A stretch of 64,000 nt of DNA from Albirhodobacter sp048262715. GTDB lineage: Bacteria > Pseudomonadota > Alphaproteobacteria > Rhodobacterales > Rhodobacteraceae. Made by a program: the position numbers and the translations under genes. Shown here one piece after another: positions 41,139 to 50,458 of this stretch; within the stretch, counting starts at the first letter, position 1, and each line of letters begins with the position of its first letter. The notes under the pieces were generated by a model. The model was given only the letters and a program-made list of their open reading frames with translations, ran no database searches and had not been told where the DNA came from. Location: NCBI GenBank assembly GCA_048262715.1, contig JBLXEV010000010.1, positions 124,001 through 188,000 of the forward strand. The letters are read 5' to 3'.

Positions 41139-42457
41139 CCGATCTGTACCAATCCCAACGGGTTATGCGCAACATGCGGCGCGCGGCACTTCAGCGTGGC
41201 GTGATCGCGATCCTGGATGTGGGCACCTCGAAAATCGCCTGCCTCGTGCTGCGCTTCGAGGGCGAGGGGCTGGCAGACGGCAACGCCGCGCTCTCAGGCC
41301 AATCGGCGTTCCGCGTGATCGGCGCTGCGACCACCCGCTCGCGCGGGGTGCGCTTTGGCGAGATTGATGCGATGGCCGAGACCGAGCGGGCGATCCGCAC
41401 TGCGGTGCAAGCGGCGCAGAAAATGGCCAATACCCGTGTCGATCATGTGATTGCCTGCTTTGCGGGCGCAGAGCCACGCTCCTACGGGCTGGTGGGCGAG
41501 GCCGAGATTGACGGTCAGGTCGATGAGCAGGATGTGGGCCGCGTGCTCGCCAATTGCGACGTCCCTGATTACGGCGAGGGGCGCGAGGTTCTGCACGCGC
41601 AGCCGGTCAACTTCGCGCTGGATCATCGCACGGGGCTTTCCGATCCGCGCGGCCATGTGGGGCATAACCTCGCGGTCGATTTGCACCTGCTGACGATCAA
41701 TTCGGCAGCCGTGCAAAACCTGATCTACTGCATCCGGCGCTGCGATCTCGAACTCGCGGGCATCGCCTCTGCGGCCTATGTCTCGGGCATCTCCTCGCTG
41801 GTCGAGGACGAGCAAGAGCTGGGATCGGCCTGCATCGATATGGGGGGCGGGGCGACGGGCGTTTCGATTTTCATGAAGAAACATATGATCTTCGCGGATT
41901 CCGTGCGTTTGGGCGGCGATAATGTCACCCGTGATATCGCGGCGGGGCTGCAAGTGCCGATGGCTGTGGCCGAGCGGATCAAAACCTTCCACGGCGGCGT
42001 TTATGCCACGGGGATGGATGACCGCGAGCGGATCGAGCTTGAGGGCAATTCCGGCGATTGGGAAAAGGACCGCCGCACCGTTTCGCGCACCGAGCTGATC
42101 GGCATCATGCGTCCGCGCGTCGAGGAGATCTTGGAAGAAGTCCGCGCCGTGCTGGACGGGGCAGGGTTCGAGCATTTGCCCTCGCGCCAGATTGTGCTAA
42201 CTGGCGGCGCGAGCCAAATCCCGGGCTTGGACGGGTTGGCGGCGAAGATCTTGGGGCAGAATGTGCGTCTGGGTCGTCCGCTGCGCGTTCAAGGCCTGCC
42301 GCAAGCGGCGACGGGGCCGGGCTTCTCCTCGGCGGTGGGGCTGTCGCTCTTCGCGGCGAATCCGCAGGATGAATGGTGGGATTTCGAGATCCCGCTCGAT
42401 CATTCCGCCGTGCATCCGTTCCGCCGCGCCTTCCGCTGGTTCCGCAATAACTGGTGA
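41135..42457 (+). CDS. ftsA: Cell division protein FtsA
   Basis: A 440-residue actin-like protein tethering FtsZ to the membrane. Seen are ILDVGTSKIACLV (phosphate 1), the SHS2 1C domain, DMGGGATGVSIF (phosphate 2), LTGGASQIPGL (adenosine) and a C-terminal amphipathic helix (FRRAFRWFRNNW) for membrane binding. Overlaps ftsQ by ATGA; 207 bases before ftsZ. Confidence 0.96.
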   Translation: MTDLYQSQRVMRNMRRAALQRGVIAILDVGTSKIACLVLRFEGEGLADGNAALSGQSAFRVIGAATTRSRGVRFGEIDAMAETERAIRTAVQAAQKMANTRVDHVIACFAGAEPRSYGLVGEAEIDGQVDEQDVGRVLANCDVPDYGEGREVLHAQPVNFALDHRTGLSDPRGHVGHNLAVDLHLLTINSAAVQNLIYCIRRCDLELAGIASAAYVSGISSLVEDEQELGSACIDMGGGATGVSIFMKKHMIFADSVRLGGDNVTRDIAAGLQVPMAVAERIKTFHGGVYATGMDDRERIELEGNSGDWEKDRRTVSRTELIGIMRPRVEEILEEVRAVLDGAGFEHLPSRQIVLTGGASQIPGLDGLAAKILGQNVRLGRPLRVQGLPQAATGPGFSSAVGLSLFAANPQDEWWDFEIPLDHSAVHPFRRAFRWFRNNW

Positions 42458-42664
42458 GAGACGACAACGGGTAAGCCTACCGACCTCATAAACCACCACA
42501 TTCAGCGCCTTGCGCGAAATGCCGCCGAAAGGTTGGCGTTTCGCGCTATATTTTGTTGTTCAACTGTGTTTTTTAGGTGACGTTTCTGCCGAACGCAGGT
42601 AGAATCTAATGAATTTCGGGGAATTCGGTCGAAAAGGCCGATCACAATAAACAGGCGGAAACCA

Positions 42665-44380
42665 ATGGCACTCAATCTGATGATGTCGGAACGCGAAGAG
42701 CTCAAGCCGCGGATCACCGTTTTCGGTGTGGGTGGCGCTGGCGGTAACGCGGTCAATAATATGATCGAGAAGCAGCTTGAGGGCGTTGAATTCGTCGTTG
42801 CGAATACCGATGCGCAAGCGTTGCAACAATCGAAATCCACCGCGCGCGTCCAGATGGGTGTTCGGGTCACCGAAGGCCTCGGCGCGGGCGCTCGCCCCTC
42901 CGTGGGTGCCGCCGCTGCGGAAGAAACCATTGAGGAGATCGTCGATCACCTCGCAGGCGCGCATATGTGCTTCATCACGGCCGGTATGGGCGGCGGCACC
43001 GGCACAGGCGCGGCCCCGATCATTGCGCAGGCTGCGCGGGAGTTGGGTGTTCTCACGGTCGGCGTTGTCACCAAGCCGTTCCAGTTTGAGGGTGCCAAGC
43101 GGATGCGTCAGGCCGAGGAGGGCGTTGAAGCCCTGCAAAAGGTCGTCGACACGCTGATCATCATTCCGAACCAGAACCTGTTCCGCCTCGCGAATGAAAA
43201 AACCACCTTCACCGAAGCCTTCGCTTTGGCCGATGACGTGCTTTATCAGGGTGTTAAAGGGGTGACCGATCTGATGGTCCGTCCGGGCCTGATCAACCTC
43301 GACTTTGCCGACGTGCGCGCGGTGATGGATGAGATGGGCAAAGCAATGATGGGCACGGGCGAGGCCTCGGGCGAGGATCGCGCGATCCAAGCTGCCGAGA
43401 AGGCCATCGCCAACCCGCTGCTCGACGAGATTTCGCTGCGCGGCGCGAAGGGTGTTCTCATCAACATCACCGGTGGCGACGATCTGACGCTGTTCGAACT
43501 GGACGAAGCGGCCAACCGGATCCGCGAAGAGGTCGATCCGGATGCGAATATCATCGTCGGTTCGACGATGGATCCGTCGCTCGGCGGCATGATCCGCGTT
43601 TCTGTTGTGGCGACTGGCATCGACGCGGCCCCCGCATCGACAGAGGTTCCTGTTGCGCGCCGCCGTCTGGCAGAGCCGCTGCAAACCGCGCAAACCGAGG
43701 CAGAGGCTGCGCCTGCGAGCAAGCCTGCGCTGACAGTTTCCGTCGCACAGGCCCCCGCACAGGCGAGCCCCGCCGCGCAGCAAGAGCGCATGATGTTTGA
43801 CGATGCGGCCGATGATGCGCTGCCGCCGCCCGCTTACGCGACGCGCCCCGCGCAGCCAGAGAACCTGCATGTGGAAGAGGATGCGACCGCTTTCGTCGCG
43901 CCGCGTCCGCGCGCACCGGGAACCCCTTCGCCGGAAGCTCTGGCCCGTCTGCAGGCTGCTGTTGTCAAAGCCCCTTCGCAGCCACAACAGCCCCGCCAAG
44001 CGGCCCCGCAGCACTATGCGCCGCAACAATCCGCCGCGCCTCAAGCCCAGCCGCAATACGCACAACCGCAGCAGGCCCAGCCGCATTATGGGCAGCCGCA
44101 GATGAGCGCGGCACGTCCGGCACCTGTCGCGGCGCCGCGCGCGCCGCAGCCAGAGAAAAGCCGTTTCGGTCTGAACACGCTGATCAACCGTATGACGGGC
44201 CATTCTGAGCCGGAACCGCAGCAAGAGCCTGCCCGTCAGCCTGAGCGCCAAGCCTATATGGGCCGCCCGCAAAATGCTGCACCTGCACCGCAGCCGCAGG
44301 TTTATGACGACGAGCAAGAGGGCCAGTCGGATCAGGACCGGATCGAAATTCCGGCCTTCCTGCGTCGCCAAGCGAATTAA
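42665..44380 (+). CDS. ftsZ: Cell division GTPase FtsZ
   Basis: A 571-residue tubulin homologue forming the Z ring. The GTPase core (about 12-320) has FGVGGAGGNAVNNMI, the signature GGGTGTGAAP (about 109-118) and NLDFADVRAVM. A long Gln/Pro/Ala/Tyr-rich C-terminal linker of about 230 residues (QPQYAQPQQAQPHYGQP) ends in the conserved peptide DRIEIPAFLRRQ that binds FtsA and others. The 207-base leader holds one GANTC site (42602-42606), relevant because CcrM methylation affects ftsZ expression in Caulobacter. Confidence 0.97.
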   Translation: MALNLMMSEREELKPRITVFGVGGAGGNAVNNMIEKQLEGVEFVVANTDAQALQQSKSTARVQMGVRVTEGLGAGARPSVGAAAAEETIEEIVDHLAGAHMCFITAGMGGGTGTGAAPIIAQAARELGVLTVGVVTKPFQFEGAKRMRQAEEGVEALQKVVDTLIIIPNQNLFRLANEKTTFTEAFALADDVLYQGVKGVTDLMVRPGLINLDFADVRAVMDEMGKAMMGTGEASGEDRAIQAAEKAIANPLLDEISLRGAKGVLINITGGDDLTLFELDEAANRIREEVDPDANIIVGSTMDPSLGGMIRVSVVATGIDAAPASTEVPVARRRLAEPLQTAQTEAEAAPASKPALTVSVAQAPAQASPAAQQERMMFDDAADDALPPPAYATRPAQPENLHVEEDATAFVAPRPRAPGTPSPEALARLQAAVVKAPSQPQQPRQAAPQHYAPQQSAAPQAQPQYAQPQQAQPHYGQPQMSAARPAPVAAPRAPQPEKSRFGLNTLINRMTGHSEPEPQQEPARQPERQAYMGRPQNAAPAPQPQVYDDEQEGQSDQDRIEIPAFLRRQAN

Positions 44381-44401
44381 TTCGTTCACATAATTTCTAC
44401 A

Positions 44402-44431
44402 AAAGGGCCGGGTTTCACCGGCCCTTTTTGT
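44402..44431 (+). terminator. Rho-independent terminator after ftsZ
   Basis: AAAGGGCCGG / CCGGCCCTTTTT hairpin 22 bases after the ftsZ stop codon. Confidence 0.9.
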
Positions 44432-44539
44432 TATTTATCAGGGTGTTGTGTTGTCTCTGGCGGGTTTTCGCCCCCAGTGAGCCGCTTTGTTTCAGCCCGT
44501 TACAATGTGTGAATTGTGATGCGGGGGGGAGGCTCCTAA

Positions 44540-44725
44540 ATGAGTATCAACGCGACTGCCCAAGACGAATCTTGTCAGTGCCGCGTTGCGGCGAAGGCTT
44601 GGAGCCAGATCCCTAGGGGAACCGCCGCAGAGCCCGCAGGGTTGACCCCCTGTATAAGTTTCGCCGCAAATGCGGCCCCGCTAAGTGAGAGGCGCTTTGA
44701 GGCGTCCAAAGAAAAGAGGCACAAG
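44540..44725 (+). other. In-frame upstream segment of lpxC with its own start signals
   Basis: An ATG at 44540 with a GGAGG site 7 bases upstream opens 62 codons in frame with lpxC. The encoded stretch (AKAWSQIPRGTAAEPAG...) is not part of the LpxC fold. It may be a real extension, a leader peptide or chance. Confidence 0.35.
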
Positions 44726-45709
44726 GTGCAAACCACGATCGCCACATCCGCAACCTTCCACGGCGTCGGCCTGCACTCGGGCGCGCCCGTTGAAATGACC
44801 ATTCGCTCCGCGCCAGCGGGCCGTGGGATTGTGTTCCTGCGGACCGATCTGGCCAGCTTTGGCACTTCCGGCGTCGAGATCCCAGCGCGCTGGGATACGG
44901 TGACGCCGTCCAAGCTCTGCACGCTGATTGAATCGAACGGTGCCTCTGTTTCGACGATTGAACATGTGATGGCCGCGCTGGTTGGCACGGGCGTTCACAA
45001 CGCTCTGATCGAGATCGACGGGCCGGAAGTGCCGATCCTTGACGGGTCTGCCGCCCCCTTCGTTGAAGGGATCCTGGAGGCGGGCATCCGTAATCTGGGC
45101 GCGCCTCTGCGGGCGATCCGGATCTTGGAGACCGTTGAATTCGCTGAGGGCGAGGCCGTCGCACGGCTGGAACCTGCGGCGACAATGGAGATGGAATTCA
45201 CCATTGATTTCGTCGATGCGGCGATCGGCCATCAGGAAAAGAGCCTCGTGCTTTCGAATGGCGCGTTTGTGCGCGAGTTGATGGATAGCCGCACCTTCTG
45301 CCGTGAGGCGGATGTCGAAATGATGCGCGCGAACGGCCTCGCTCTGGGGGGCACTTACGAGAACGCCGTGGTGGTTTCGGGCGCGCGCGTGCTTTCGCCG
45401 GGTGGCTTGCGCCATGCCGATGAAGCCGTGCGTCACAAGATGCTCGATGCCGTTGGCGATTTGGCTTTGGCAGGCGCACCGATCCTTGGCCGCTACGTGG
45501 GCAACCGCGCGGGCCACGCGATGACCAACAAGCTGCTGCGCGCTTTGTTTGCGCAACAGGGCGCTTGGGAATGGGTCGATTGCACCGCCGATCAAGCGCA
45601 TTCTTTGCCCGGTGCAGGCGTTGTCGCAGCGCCCCGCGCGCGTGCCCAAATGCGCCCGCAGCGCACCCCTGTGCGCCCGCGCATGCAAGTGGCTGCCGCA
45701 GCGCACTAA
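44726..45709 (+). CDS. lpxC: UDP-3-O-acyl-N-acetylglucosamine deacetylase LpxC
   Basis: A 327-residue Zn enzyme committing to lipid A synthesis. Motifs: FHGVGLHSG near the start, IEHVMAALVGTGVHNALIE (Zn His), ILDGSAAPFV, HKMLDAVGDLALAG (Zn His and Asp) and NRAGHAMTNKLL (catalytic His). GTG 44726 with an AGAGG site gives the family N-terminus VQTTIATSATFHGVG; ATG 44540 is the alternative. A basic Pro/Arg-rich tail follows the enzyme core. Confidence 0.93.
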   Translation: MQTTIATSATFHGVGLHSGAPVEMTIRSAPAGRGIVFLRTDLASFGTSGVEIPARWDTVTPSKLCTLIESNGASVSTIEHVMAALVGTGVHNALIEIDGPEVPILDGSAAPFVEGILEAGIRNLGAPLRAIRILETVEFAEGEAVARLEPAATMEMEFTIDFVDAAIGHQEKSLVLSNGAFVRELMDSRTFCREADVEMMRANGLALGGTYENAVVVSGARVLSPGGLRHADEAVRHKMLDAVGDLALAGAPILGRYVGNRAGHAMTNKLLRALFAQQGAWEWVDCTADQAHSLPGAGVVAAPRARAQMRPQRTPVRPRMQVAAAAH

Positions 45710-45865
45710 GCTCGCAGTCTTTTTATCGAAAATCGGCGGCCTGTTAAAAAACTGGGGCCTAAGCGTCGAAAGGCGTTTTGCGCCCCAGATTTTTATGTGC
45801 TAGGACATGCCAGCAGGACCTAATATGGTCTTTTTGAAAAGAAACGAAGTGGGATAGGGCAGCAT

Positions 45866-46708
45866 ATGGCGCGGGTAAGTTCGGCGGCAAAACTGGTCGG
45901 CCCCTTTGTTCTGGTGGCTTTGATGGCGGGCTGTGCCCCGAGCGGACCGAAAACGGTGTCGCTTGAGAATTTCACCGCCGAAGAAATCTACAAACGCGGC
46001 GAATACGAGCTTGAGGCGCAAACCAAGCCTGATGACGCGATTCACTATTTCTCCGAGGTCGAGCGACTTTATCCCTATTCTGATTGGGCCAAACGCGCGC
46101 TGATCATGCAGGCGTTCGCCCAGCATAAAGCCCGCGATTACGAATCTGCCCGCGCCTCCGCACAGCGTTTCATTGATACCTACCCCGGTGACGAGGATGC
46201 CGCTTACGCGAAATATCTGCTCGCGCTGTCCTATTATGATCAGATTGACGAGGTTGGCCGCGATCAGGGCCTGACCTTCCTCGCGCTGCAATCGCTGCGC
46301 GACGTGATCGAGCAATATCCCGAGAGTGAATACGCGCGCTCGGCGATTCTCAAATTCGATCTCGCCTTCGACCATCTCGCCGCGAAAGAGATGGAAATCG
46401 GCCGCTACTACCTCAAGAAGGGTCATTACACTGCCGCGATCAACCGCTTCCGTGTGGTTGTCGAGCAGTTCCAGACAACGACCCACACCCCTGAGGCGCT
46501 CGAGCGTCTGGTTGAGGCCTATCTGGCGCTTGGCCTGACGGACGAGGCGCAGACCGCAGGCGCGATCCTTGGCCACAACTTCCAATCCTCGCCCTTCTAT
46601 CAAGACGCCTACGGCTTGTTGACCAAGCAGGGGCTTCCTGTGGAAGCGAAAGGCGATAACTGGCTCGCCACGGTGTACCGTCAGGTGATCAAGGGCGAGT
46701 GGTTGTAA
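45866..46708 (+). CDS. bamD: Outer-membrane assembly lipoprotein BamD
   Basis: A 280-residue lipoprotein of the BAM complex that inserts outer-membrane beta barrels. The signal peptide ends with the lipobox LMAGC. Five TPR-like repeats follow, with AEEIYKRGEYEL, AIHYFSEVERLYPYSDWAKRA, FIDTYPGDEDAAYAKYL and ARSAILKFDLAFDHLAAKEM. Ends 10 bases before recN. Confidence 0.95.
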   Translation: MARVSSAAKLVGPFVLVALMAGCAPSGPKTVSLENFTAEEIYKRGEYELEAQTKPDDAIHYFSEVERLYPYSDWAKRALIMQAFAQHKARDYESARASAQRFIDTYPGDEDAAYAKYLLALSYYDQIDEVGRDQGLTFLALQSLRDVIEQYPESEYARSAILKFDLAFDHLAAKEMEIGRYYLKKGHYTAAINRFRVVVEQFQTTTHTPEALERLVEAYLALGLTDEAQTAGAILGHNFQSSPFYQDAYGLLTKQGLPVEAKGDNWLATVYRQVIKGEWL

Positions 46709-46718
46709 GGGCCCGCCC

Positions 46719-48368
46719 ATGCTGAGCACCCTCATTATTCGGGATATGCTGATTATTGATCGGCTGGAGCTGGGCTTCGCACCCGGCCTCAATGTGCTCA
46801 CAGGTGAGACTGGCGCGGGCAAGTCCATTCTACTCGATTGCCTTGGCTTCGTGCTGGGCTGGCGTGGCCGCGCCGAGCTGGTGCGCCAAGGCGCGGATCA
46901 GGGCGAGGTGACGGCGGTGTTTGAGCTGCCCGCAGGCCATCCCGCGCATGAGATTTTGAACGAGGCTGGCTTGCCCAGTGGGCAGGAACTCATCCTACGC
47001 CGCGTGAACGCACGCGATGGCCGTAAAACCGCCTATATCAATGATCGCCGCGCCTCGGGCGAGGTGCTGCGCGCGCTTTCCGCCACTTTGGTGGAATTGC
47101 ACGGCCAGCAAGATGATGGCGGTCTCTTGAACACGCGCGGGCACCGCGTGATGTTGGATAATTTCGCGGGGCTGGAGGCCAAGCTCGAAACCGTTCGTGC
47201 CGCTTGGGCAACCCGCAGCCGCGCGAGCAAAGCGCTGGCGCAGGCGGAGGCGGCTCTGGCCGAAGTGCTGGCCGAGGAAGATTATCTGCGTCACGCTGTT
47301 GCCGAATTGGACGCGATGGATCCGCAGGCGGGCGAGGAGGCGACATTGGACGCCGCGCGCCGCCAGATGCAGGCGGCGGAAAAGATCCGTGGCGATGTGC
47401 TGCGCGCGCGTGATGCGGTGTCGCCCAGCGGGGCCGAGGGGATCTTGCGCGATGCGGATCGTTGGTTGCAAGGGGCGGCGGACCGCGCGGAGGGGCGTCT
47501 GGATGCGGCGCTCGCGGCGCTTGATCGCGCGCTGATCGAACTCGGTGAGGCGCAATCCATTATCGAGACCGCGCTTGATACGCTGGCCTTCGATCCGCAT
47601 GAGTTGGAGCGGATCGAGGAACGTCTCTTCGCGATCCGCGCGCTGGCCCGCAAACATGGCGTCTTGGCAGATGATCTGGGCGGCTTTGCTGCGGGGCTAC
47701 GCGACCGACTCGCCGCGCTGGATGCGGGGGAGGGACATCTCGCGCGCCTGAAATCTGAACTCTCCGCCGCTGAGATCGCCTATCTGCGTGCGGCCGATGC
47801 GATCTCAGATGGGCGCAAATCTGCGGCGGGCAAACTGGATGCGGCAATGGCGGCCGAGCTTGCACCGTTGAAGATGGAACGCGCGGTCTTCACCACGCAG
47901 GTGACGCGCGGCGAGGCAGGCCCTGACGGCCATGATGCGGTCGCCTTCACCGTCGCCACCAATCCGGGCGCGCCTGCAGGCCCGCTCAATAAAATCGCCT
48001 CGGGCGGCGAACTTTCGCGCTTCCTGCTCGCGCTGAAGGTCGTGCTCTCGAAAGGCATGGACGCGCTGGTGATGATCTTTGACGAGATCGACCGCGGTGT
48101 CGGCGGGGCGACTGCCGATGCGGTCGGGCGGCGTCTCGCGCTTTTGTCGCAAGGCGCGCAGGTGCTGGTCGTCACCCATAGCCCGCAGGTCGCGGCGCGC
48201 GGCGGGCATCATTTCCGCGTGCAAAAGCAAGTGACCGACGGGATGACAACCTCGACCGTGATCGCCCTCAGCGCAGCCGAGCGGGAAGATGAAATCGCGC
48301 GGATGATCTCCGGCGCGGAAGTCACTGAGGCGGCCCGCGCTGCTGCCAATGAGCTGCTCGCGGGCTGA
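46719..48368 (+). CDS. recN: DNA repair protein RecN
   Basis: A 549-residue SMC-like ATPase for double-strand-break repair. Walker A GETGAGKSILLDCLGFVLGW near residues 30-45, a central coiled coil (about 150-370), LNKIASGGELSRFLLALKV (signature) and VMIFDEIDRGVGG (Walker B). It follows bamD closely. In many Rhodobacterales ligA comes next; here a repeat element and opposite-strand genes follow. No SOS box was seen immediately upstream. Confidence 0.96.
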   Translation: MLSTLIIRDMLIIDRLELGFAPGLNVLTGETGAGKSILLDCLGFVLGWRGRAELVRQGADQGEVTAVFELPAGHPAHEILNEAGLPSGQELILRRVNARDGRKTAYINDRRASGEVLRALSATLVELHGQQDDGGLLNTRGHRVMLDNFAGLEAKLETVRAAWATRSRASKALAQAEAALAEVLAEEDYLRHAVAELDAMDPQAGEEATLDAARRQMQAAEKIRGDVLRARDAVSPSGAEGILRDADRWLQGAADRAEGRLDAALAALDRALIELGEAQSIIETALDTLAFDPHELERIEERLFAIRALARKHGVLADDLGGFAAGLRDRLAALDAGEGHLARLKSELSAAEIAYLRAADAISDGRKSAAGKLDAAMAAELAPLKMERAVFTTQVTRGEAGPDGHDAVAFTVATNPGAPAGPLNKIASGGELSRFLLALKVVLSKGMDALVMIFDEIDRGVGGATADAVGRRLALLSQGAQVLVVTHSPQVAARGGHHFRVQKQVTDGMTTSTVIALSAAEREDEIARMISGAEVTEAARAAANELLAG

Positions 48369-48376
48369 ACGCGCTT

Positions 48377-48410
48377 TCGGTTGCTTTAAATATCCCCGCC
48401 GGAGGCGCCC
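48377..48410. repeat. Intergenic element, copy 6 (half)
   Basis: CGGTTGCTTTAAATATCCCCGCCGGAGGC-type copy just after recN, same orientation as the right arm of copy 1. Confidence 0.65.
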
Positions 48411-48453
48411 GCGCGCGCCATTATCGCGCGCGCCCCGATCCTACGCCCCGATC

Positions 48454-48840
48454 TTAAGGCTCGACCACAAACTGTGCTGAAACAATCCGCCAGCCGTTGT
48501 TCGTCTGCGCCATCGTCGCTGCAAACACAGCGCCGATCCGCCCCGCATCCGCCCCGTCAGCATGAACCAGACCGCTCAGCACGAAGCGCTGGGTGACCAC
48601 GGCGACATGTTTGCCCAAGGGCCGCACACGGGTTTTGCCGGTGACGAGCCGCGCGCGCGCGAAGGCCCCCGCAAGCTCGCCGGCAAAAATCTCTTCGATC
48701 TGTTTGCGGCTCTCGGCAACGCCGCCCGTCAGCGAGATGAAATCGGCATCCTCGACGAAAAACTCCGCCAGACCCATCGCATCGCGTGCGCCCCATGCCT
48801 GCGCAAAAGCGCGCGGCAGATCGGGAGGGGAGTCGATCAT
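48454..48840 (-). CDS. SnoaL/DUF4440-like protein
   Basis: A 128-residue single-domain protein with a SnoaL-like pattern: an N-terminal helix (PRAFAQAWGARDAMGLAEFF), then VEDADFISLTG, GRIGAVFAATMAQTNNGWRIVSAQ at the end, as in SgcJ/EcaC or DUF4440 proteins. ATG 48840 has a GGAG site and overlaps the stop of the upstream FAD oxidase gene by ATGA, so the two are coupled. Ligand unknown. Confidence 0.75.
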   Translation of the reverse strand: MIDSPPDLPRAFAQAWGARDAMGLAEFFVEDADFISLTGGVAESRKQIEEIFAGELAGAFARARLVTGKTRVRPLGKHVAVVTQRFVLSGLVHADGADAGRIGAVFAATMAQTNNGWRIVSAQFVVEP

Positions 48841-50234
48841 TGTGTATCTCCGGATTGCGGCACGAGCTTGCCGGGGTTGAGAATGCCTTTCGGGTCGAGT
48901 GCGGCTTTGATCGCGCCCATCACCGCCCATGCCGGGCCATGCTCCTGCCGCATCATATCCCGTTTGCCGATCCCGATCCCGTGCTCGCCAGTGATCGTGC
49001 CGCCCATTTCGAGGGCGCGCTCGGCCATCTTATGCGCCACCCGTTTTGCCGCAGCCAATTCCTGAGCGTTGTCCCGTTCCAGCACCAAAATCGCGTGGAA
49101 ATTCCCATCCCCGACGTGGCCCAAGATCGGCCCGATCAGCCCCTCCTCTTCGATATCCTTACGCGCGGCCTCCACCGCCTCGGCGAGGCGGGAAATCGGC
49201 ACGCAAGCGTCGGTCACTAACCCGATGGAGCCAGGGCGGGCGGCGAGGCAGGCGGGATAGGCCCCGTGGCGCATCCGCCAAAGCGCTGCGCGTTCTTCTG
49301 TTGTGCGCGCCCAAGCGAAATCGGCCCCGCCCATCTCCGCGACAACCTCGCCAAACCGCTCGGCATCCTCCGCCACGGAGGCCTCCGAGCCGTGGAATTC
49401 GATCATCAGATGCGGCGTTTCGGGTAGGGTGGTGCCCGCCGAGGCGTTGAACACTTTCGCGACCCAGGCATCGACAAACTCGATCCGCGCCATCGGGATC
49501 CCCATCTGGATCGTCAGAATGACGGTCTCGACGGCGGCTTCCAGCGTCTCGAACGCACAGACAGCAGAGGTCACCGCTTCGGGCTGGGCGTGCAGGCGCA
49601 GCGTCAGCTCGGTGATGATCCCAAGCGTGCCTTCCGACCCGAGCATCAGCGCGGTGAGATCATAGCCTGCAGCGGATTTCGCGGCGCCCGTGCCGGTGCG
49701 GAGAATTGTCCCATCGGCCAGCACCACCTCCAGTGCCGCAACATTGTCGCGCATGGAGCCGTAGCGGACGGTGGTTGTTCCCGAAGCACGCGTGGCGGCC
49801 ATCCCGCCAAGGCTGGCATTCGCGCCCGGATCGACGGGGAAGAACAGCCCCGTCGCCCGCAATTCCACATTCAACCGCTCGCGCAGGATGCCGGGCTGGA
49901 CGGTCGCGAGGCGATCCTCGGGCGAGGTCGAGAGGATCTGATCCATCCGCGTCATATCAAGCGAGACGCCGCCGCGCAGCGCAAGTGCGTGCCCCTCCAG
50001 CGAGGAGCCAGCACCCCAAGGCGTCGCCGGCACGCCATGCGCGTGACAGATCTTCATGATTTCGGAGACTTCCGCCGTGCTCTCGGGCCATGCCACGGCA
50101 TCGGGCGGCGTCGGCGCAAAATAGGTTTCGTTCTGGCCGTGCAGCGCGAGATCCGCGCCTTTGCGCGAGACCCTCGCCCCCAATAGCGCCTCAAGCGCCG
50201 TAAAAGCGGTCTCGAAATTCTGGGACTGTTGCAT
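48837..50234 (-). CDS. FAD-linked oxidase, D-lactate/glycolate dehydrogenase type
   Basis: A 465-residue flavoprotein. The FAD PCMH domain shows PWGAGSSLEGHAL, GGMAATRASGTTTVRYG and LGSEGTLGIITELTLRL; the C-terminal FAD-oxidase domain shows GHVGDGNFHAIL and GEHGIGIGKRD. This is the GlcD/D-lactate dehydrogenase family; the precise 2-hydroxy-acid is not determined. ATG 50234 with a GAGGAGG site is chosen; 31 upstream in-frame codons are not family-like. Confidence 0.9.
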   Translation of the reverse strand: MQQSQNFETAFTALEALLGARVSRKGADLALHGQNETYFAPTPPDAVAWPESTAEVSEIMKICHAHGVPATPWGAGSSLEGHALALRGGVSLDMTRMDQILSTSPEDRLATVQPGILRERLNVELRATGLFFPVDPGANASLGGMAATRASGTTTVRYGSMRDNVAALEVVLADGTILRTGTGAAKSAAGYDLTALMLGSEGTLGIITELTLRLHAQPEAVTSAVCAFETLEAAVETVILTIQMGIPMARIEFVDAWVAKVFNASAGTTLPETPHLMIEFHGSEASVAEDAERFGEVVAEMGGADFAWARTTEERAALWRMRHGAYPACLAARPGSIGLVTDACVPISRLAEAVEAARKDIEEEGLIGPILGHVGDGNFHAILVLERDNAQELAAAKRVAHKMAERALEMGGTITGEHGIGIGKRDMMRQEHGPAWAVMGAIKAALDPKGILNPGKLVPQSGDTQ

Positions 50235-50353
50235 AGGGCCTCCTCGCGCTGCGCGTCTCGCCCCTCTCTTTAGGCCGCGACACAGATAAGGGAAAGCCAA
50301 AGCGCCTCTACGCCCCGCGCAATTCATCGCGATGGGCGGGCGGCTGCCGATGC

Positions 50354-50440
50354 TGCCTCCGGCGGGGATATTTAAGCTCTGTGGAAACGGGATGTTTTCC
50401 CTTCCTCAGAGCCGAAGTATCCCCCGCGGAGCGATCCGCA
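50354..50440. repeat. Intergenic palindromic element, copy 7 (full inverted pair)
   Basis: CCTCCGGCGGGGATATTTAAGCTCTG and CTCAGAGCCgaAGTATCCCCCGCGGAG arms pair across a short loop, almost a duplicate of copy 2. Between pepP and the FAD oxidase, both leftward. Confidence 0.75.
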
Positions 50441-50458
50441 GGTGTCAAACGCGGGACA

